Shown here: positions 61,441 through 64,000 of the stretch, piece by piece | Numbering within the stretch: position 1 is the stretch's first letter | How the letters are laid out: each line of letters begins with the position of its first letter | Assembly (NCBI GenBank): GCA_016237705.1 | Contig: CP066204.1 | Span: 1,002,001-1,066,000, forward strand | Reading direction: 5' to 3' | Origin: Aerococcaceae bacterium zg-252 | Lineage (GTDB): Bacteria; Bacillota; Bacilli; Lactobacillales; Aerococcaceae | Length of the DNA stretch: 64,000 bases | Translations under genes and position numbers: made by a program | Notes under the pieces: model-generated | What the model saw: the letters and a program-made list of their open reading frames with translations, nothing else | What the model was told of the DNA's origin: nothing | Database searches by the model: none

Positions 61441-64000
61441 TTAATTGTTCCACCTTTTCATTTAATTCTTGAATGCCTTTCAGCGCCAACATCACTGCCC
61501 TATGTAAATCAATGGATTCTGTTTCGCCTTTATGCCGCAATTTTCCTGATTCTTGAGCAATAAGTCCAATATCCACATAACGATTATCTTGATTCATTTT
61601 GAACTCTTTGAACTTTAATGCTTCAATTTCTGATATCGCATGTACTTGCGTATCGTAAATATCGTGCTTAATCCGTCTATCCGATGCTTGATGTAAACCT
61701 CCAACTGCGTCAATACGGTAATTAAACACCACAACACCATTATCGGTCGTCTCTGTCCTAAACACATATCTGATATGTTCTTTACCAAGAACCGTCTTTG
61801 AACCTTCTTTAATCTTCACTTTGTCGCCAGGATGTAACGTTGGCCATGCATAACCCCAACCGTTAATTCGCTTAAATTCAGCTGCGGATTCGTTCCATCG
61901 TGACGCATTAAAGTTTTTGAAACGCCGTTCCAATATTCCAATCGGACTATCACCACTCTGCACGGTGTAATATTCGTCTGTCGCAACGGTTAAATCCGAC
62001 TTCTGCATAACGTTAAACCATGCGTTTTTTTCTAAGAGAATACCCGAACCGTCTTTAACAACATTATTTCCGATAGCGAACACTGGCTTATTGCCCCATT
62101 CGAATTGAAGTTGCCCTTTTGTCATCGTCAAAGACGTATTGTCAATTCCGTAAGTTTTAAACTCCGGTAATCCCGTCATACGTGCGTAATTTCCTGCATT
62201 ATCTTTTGCATAGATTCCTGAACCGTCCAACTGAAGGCTAGCGTTCACTGCATTGAAACCGGCTGAAATCAACTCTGCTCGGTTACCCGTTATTTGATTC
62301 GCATTCAATCGAATCGTATTCACAACCTCTGCACTTAACGAACCCGTCGTTATCTGATTGGCATTCAACCGAATTGCTTTCACAATTTCCGAACTTAAAC
62401 TTCCAGACGTTATTTGATTGGCATTTAAACGAATCGCATTCACAATTCTTGTATTTAAATTACCTGTTGTGATATTCGCAGCATCCAAATTAATCACACG
62501 GACATTTGCTGCATTCAACGTGCCTGTTGTAATCTTACTAGCATCCAACGTATCAATCATTGCGGACTTAATCGTCCCATTTTGAATAAAGGTAGTCGTT
62601 GGTGTTACCATGAGCTTGTTATCACCAGAACGAATCAACGTGCCACCTGTCGTCACATTAATCGCATTGATGATTTCTCTACCGCTCATTTTTGAGTTAC
62701 CTGCTGCAGTGGTTACTCTATCACGAACTGCTAACCAAATCGAATCACCGCTGTTGCGAATGATACCTTCTAAATCGCCACGTGCAACTTTCTGGTCAAT
62801 CAAACCTGCCAATTGCGTGATACGGCTGGTCATATTTTTTTGATTATTATTAACGGTAGATTCCAAACCACTAACCGTTTGCGCTAACTGAGAATGATTC
62901 TTTTCCGCATCTTGAACAAGTCGTTTAAACCCATTGATGTTCTGGGTCATCTCACTAAGACTATCGTCTACAGAACTTTTAATTTCACGTTTAACGCCAT
63001 TCACAGTTTCAATCACAGTATTAATCCTACCAGTTACCGAATTCGTAATCTCACGTTTAAAGCCGTCTACAGTTTCAGTAATTTGATTCACACGACCGTC
63101 TGTCGCTTCAATACGTCTTGTGAGCCCCTCGGCTGTTTCTGTGACTTCGTTTTTGTATGTAGTGAAATCACTACCACTCACTAAGTCTTCTGGTGCTGGT
63201 GTCCAGTCAGTCGCGATACTGCCACGCTCCAATTTCAATCCAGCAACCCATATCGTCCCCTCGTTGGTCCGTTCAAGGCGCGGTGAGATATTTCCTGATT
63301 TCGTCACTTTGAACGTCACATTGACACGTTGCCATTCATCTGAAACAGGCAAAATCTTAGTAGAAACATCTGTCGTTGCTGGATTTCCTGTGCCGTTATG
63401 AGTTGAATAAAATCTAATTGTTTCATCTGTTTTATCCGTTTTTACATAGGTACTAAAAGTGTATACTTCGCCCACTTTCACTGGCACAGCCTGCGAAATC
63501 CCCTGCCACAAGCCACTACGTTTTTTAACAACCAATCCTTGATACGTTTCTGCATCGATTGTCCAATCGCCTTTGTTAAACCATTCTCCGCCGAAATCTT
63601 TCGTTTTAAGAAACAGATTCCGTCCACCAATCTTCAGATTATCGACTTTCGCTTGCGTGCTGATTAATGTTTGCTTGTACCCATCTACGGTCGAAGTCAC
63701 CGAATTAATCCGCCCGTCAACGTTTGTTAAATCTCTACGTATTCCGTCCGCTGTGGAAGTAAAACGATTTTCCGACTGCGATAACGCATTACGCAGCCGT
63801 TGTTCAATACCACTCGCCGTTTTCATAAATTCAGCTGACAACGTCCCGTTATGATATTCTTCTAACATTCCTCGTGCATTCAGTTTAATCTTGCCCCAAA
63901 AATCACTCTCGGTGTCTTTCATCTCAAGATTAATTTCTTTTAAATCTTTAAAGATTCCCGACAAATTTCCTTCATAAACTTCAGGCGGCGCAAAGCTCGT
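61421..64000 (-). CDS. Phage tail/host-contact protein with LysM and S74 chaperone domains (5' end missing)
   Basis: The frame is open to the window edge, so at least 859 residues belong to a longer tail protein. Numbering from the window edge, residues about 50-100 and 270-370 are repeats (TVDGYKQTL, TVDGFKREI, TVNGVKREI, NINGFKRLV). A carbohydrate-binding module lies between (GRNLFLKTKDF to LERGSIATDWTPAPED). Then come repeated IRLNANQIT units near 500-590, a LysM-type segment (YYTVQSGDSPIGI to LHPGDKVKI), and a C-terminal S74 autoproteolytic chaperone (ASDRRIKHDI, DIGLIAQE). The S74 part helps trimerise fibres and then cuts itself off. Confidence 0.85.
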   Translation of the reverse strand, partial: TSFAPPEVYEGNLSGIFKDLKEINLEMKDTESDFWGKIKLNARGMLEEYHNGTLSAEFMKTASGIEQRLRNALSQSENRFTSTADGIRRDLTNVDGRINSVTSTVDGYKQTLISTQAKVDNLKIGGRNLFLKTKDFGGEWFNKGDWTIDAETYQGLVVKKRSGLWQGISQAVPVKVGEVYTFSTYVKTDKTDETIRFYSTHNGTGNPATTDVSTKILPVSDEWQRVNVTFKVTKSGNISPRLERTNEGTIWVAGLKLERGSIATDWTPAPEDLVSGSDFTTYKNEVTETAEGLTRRIEATDGRVNQITETVDGFKREITNSVTGRINTVIETVNGVKREIKSSVDDSLSEMTQNINGFKRLVQDAEKNHSQLAQTVSGLESTVNNNQKNMTSRITQLAGLIDQKVARGDLEGIIRNSGDSIWLAVRDRVTTAAGNSKMSGREIINAINVTTGGTLIRSGDNKLMVTPTTTFIQNGTIKSAMIDTLDASKITTGTLNAANVRVINLDAANITTGNLNTRIVNAIRLNANQITSGSLSSEIVKAIRLNANQITTGSLSAEVVNTIRLNANQITGNRAELISAGFNAVNASLQLDGSGIYAKDNAGNYARMTGLPEFKTYGIDNTSLTMTKGQLQFEWGNKPVFAIGNNVVKDGSGILLEKNAWFNVMQKSDLTVATDEYYTVQSGDSPIGILERRFKNFNASRWNESAAEFKRINGWGYAWPTLHPGDKVKIKEGSKTVLGKEHIRYVFRTETTDNGVVVFNYRIDAVGGLHQASDRRIKHDIYDTQVHAISEIEALKFKEFKMNQDNRYVDIGLIAQESGKLRHKGETESIDLHRAVMLALKGIQELNEKVEQLNGRTKN

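Larger units (their letters stand above)
57470..64000. mobile_element. Late end of a prophage (partial)
   Basis: From the right edge leftwards, on the minus strand, are a tail/host-contact protein, three small tail-associated genes, two holin-type genes, a nuclease-like protein and an endolysin, then a small-RNA/toxin locus. This is the late-gene order of Lactobacillales siphoviruses. No integrase or attachment site is visible, so the left border between 57.06 and 58.0 kb is an estimate. Confidence 0.8.

Noticed and set aside
1-64000. CRISPR arrays, tRNA or rRNA genes, intact transposases
   Set aside because: I found no regularly spaced repeats, no tRNA or rRNA genes other than tmRNA, and no transposase reading frame.

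Overview
The window is chromosomal DNA of a low-GC Gram-positive bacterium, most likely a member of the Lactobacillales. The evidence is a RexAB (AddAB-like) helicase-nuclease whose B subunit lacks an ATP-binding site and Fe-S cysteines, a fruRKA operon, a T-box leader, a tmRNA tag ending ALAA, and the Firmicute cluster phoH-pgpH-ybeY-dgkA-era-recO. I cannot place the genus from sequence alone. Strand bias is strong: after rimM/trmD/ppaC at the left, almost everything to 49.9 kb is on the minus strand.

Layout. 0-2 kb: rimM (3' part), trmD, ppaC. 2.4-6.4 kb: mazEF-type toxin-antitoxin pair with a palindromic promoter, pflA, an acetyltransferase and pepF. 6.6-14 kb: rexA and rexB. 14.2-17.9 kb: fruR-fruK-fruA. 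18-20.7 kb: a tandem duplication of a core-MetE-like methyltransferase, each copy with its own promoter, dyad and terminator. 20.8-26 kb: DUF937 protein, a heterodimeric ABC exporter preceded by a 25-codon leader ORF and a terminator (attenuator-like), and rnc. 26.3-30.2 kb: a T-box-controlled amino-acid ABC transporter plus M20 hydrolase. 30.3-31.5 kb: a RelB/YafQ-type pair whose toxin is frameshifted, then ssrA. 31.6-42.2 kb: housekeeping genes including yqeY, phoH, pgpH, ybeY, dgkA, era, recO, hslVU and xerC.

42.8-50.9 kb is an accessory glycoside-use island: acetylesterase, GH1, a decayed GH3, an intact GH3, a GPH-type sugar symporter and a divergent AraC regulator. 50.9-57 kb holds rny, a glycosyltransferase, a tiny membrane protein, an acetyltransferase, a secreted DNase and a DUF4300 lipoprotein. 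From about 57.5 kb to the window end lies the late end of a prophage: tail protein, holin genes, a nuclease-like protein, endolysin and a small-RNA/toxin locus. The rest of the prophage is outside the window.

The most interesting material is non-coding. (1) At 57.52-57.95 kb a 29-residue hydrophobic peptide gene converges with a structured antisense RNA; two ordered direct repeats (11 and 12 nt) make the RNAs complementary over the toxin start codon, an arrangement like par/Fst type I systems but with a peptide I do not recognise. (2) A promoter-driven, terminator-ended structured RNA sits directly before the endolysin. (3) Three copies of a ~125-bp intergenic element show compensatory base changes in their stems. 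(4) The ABC-exporter leader resembles the BmrB type of attenuation in logic.
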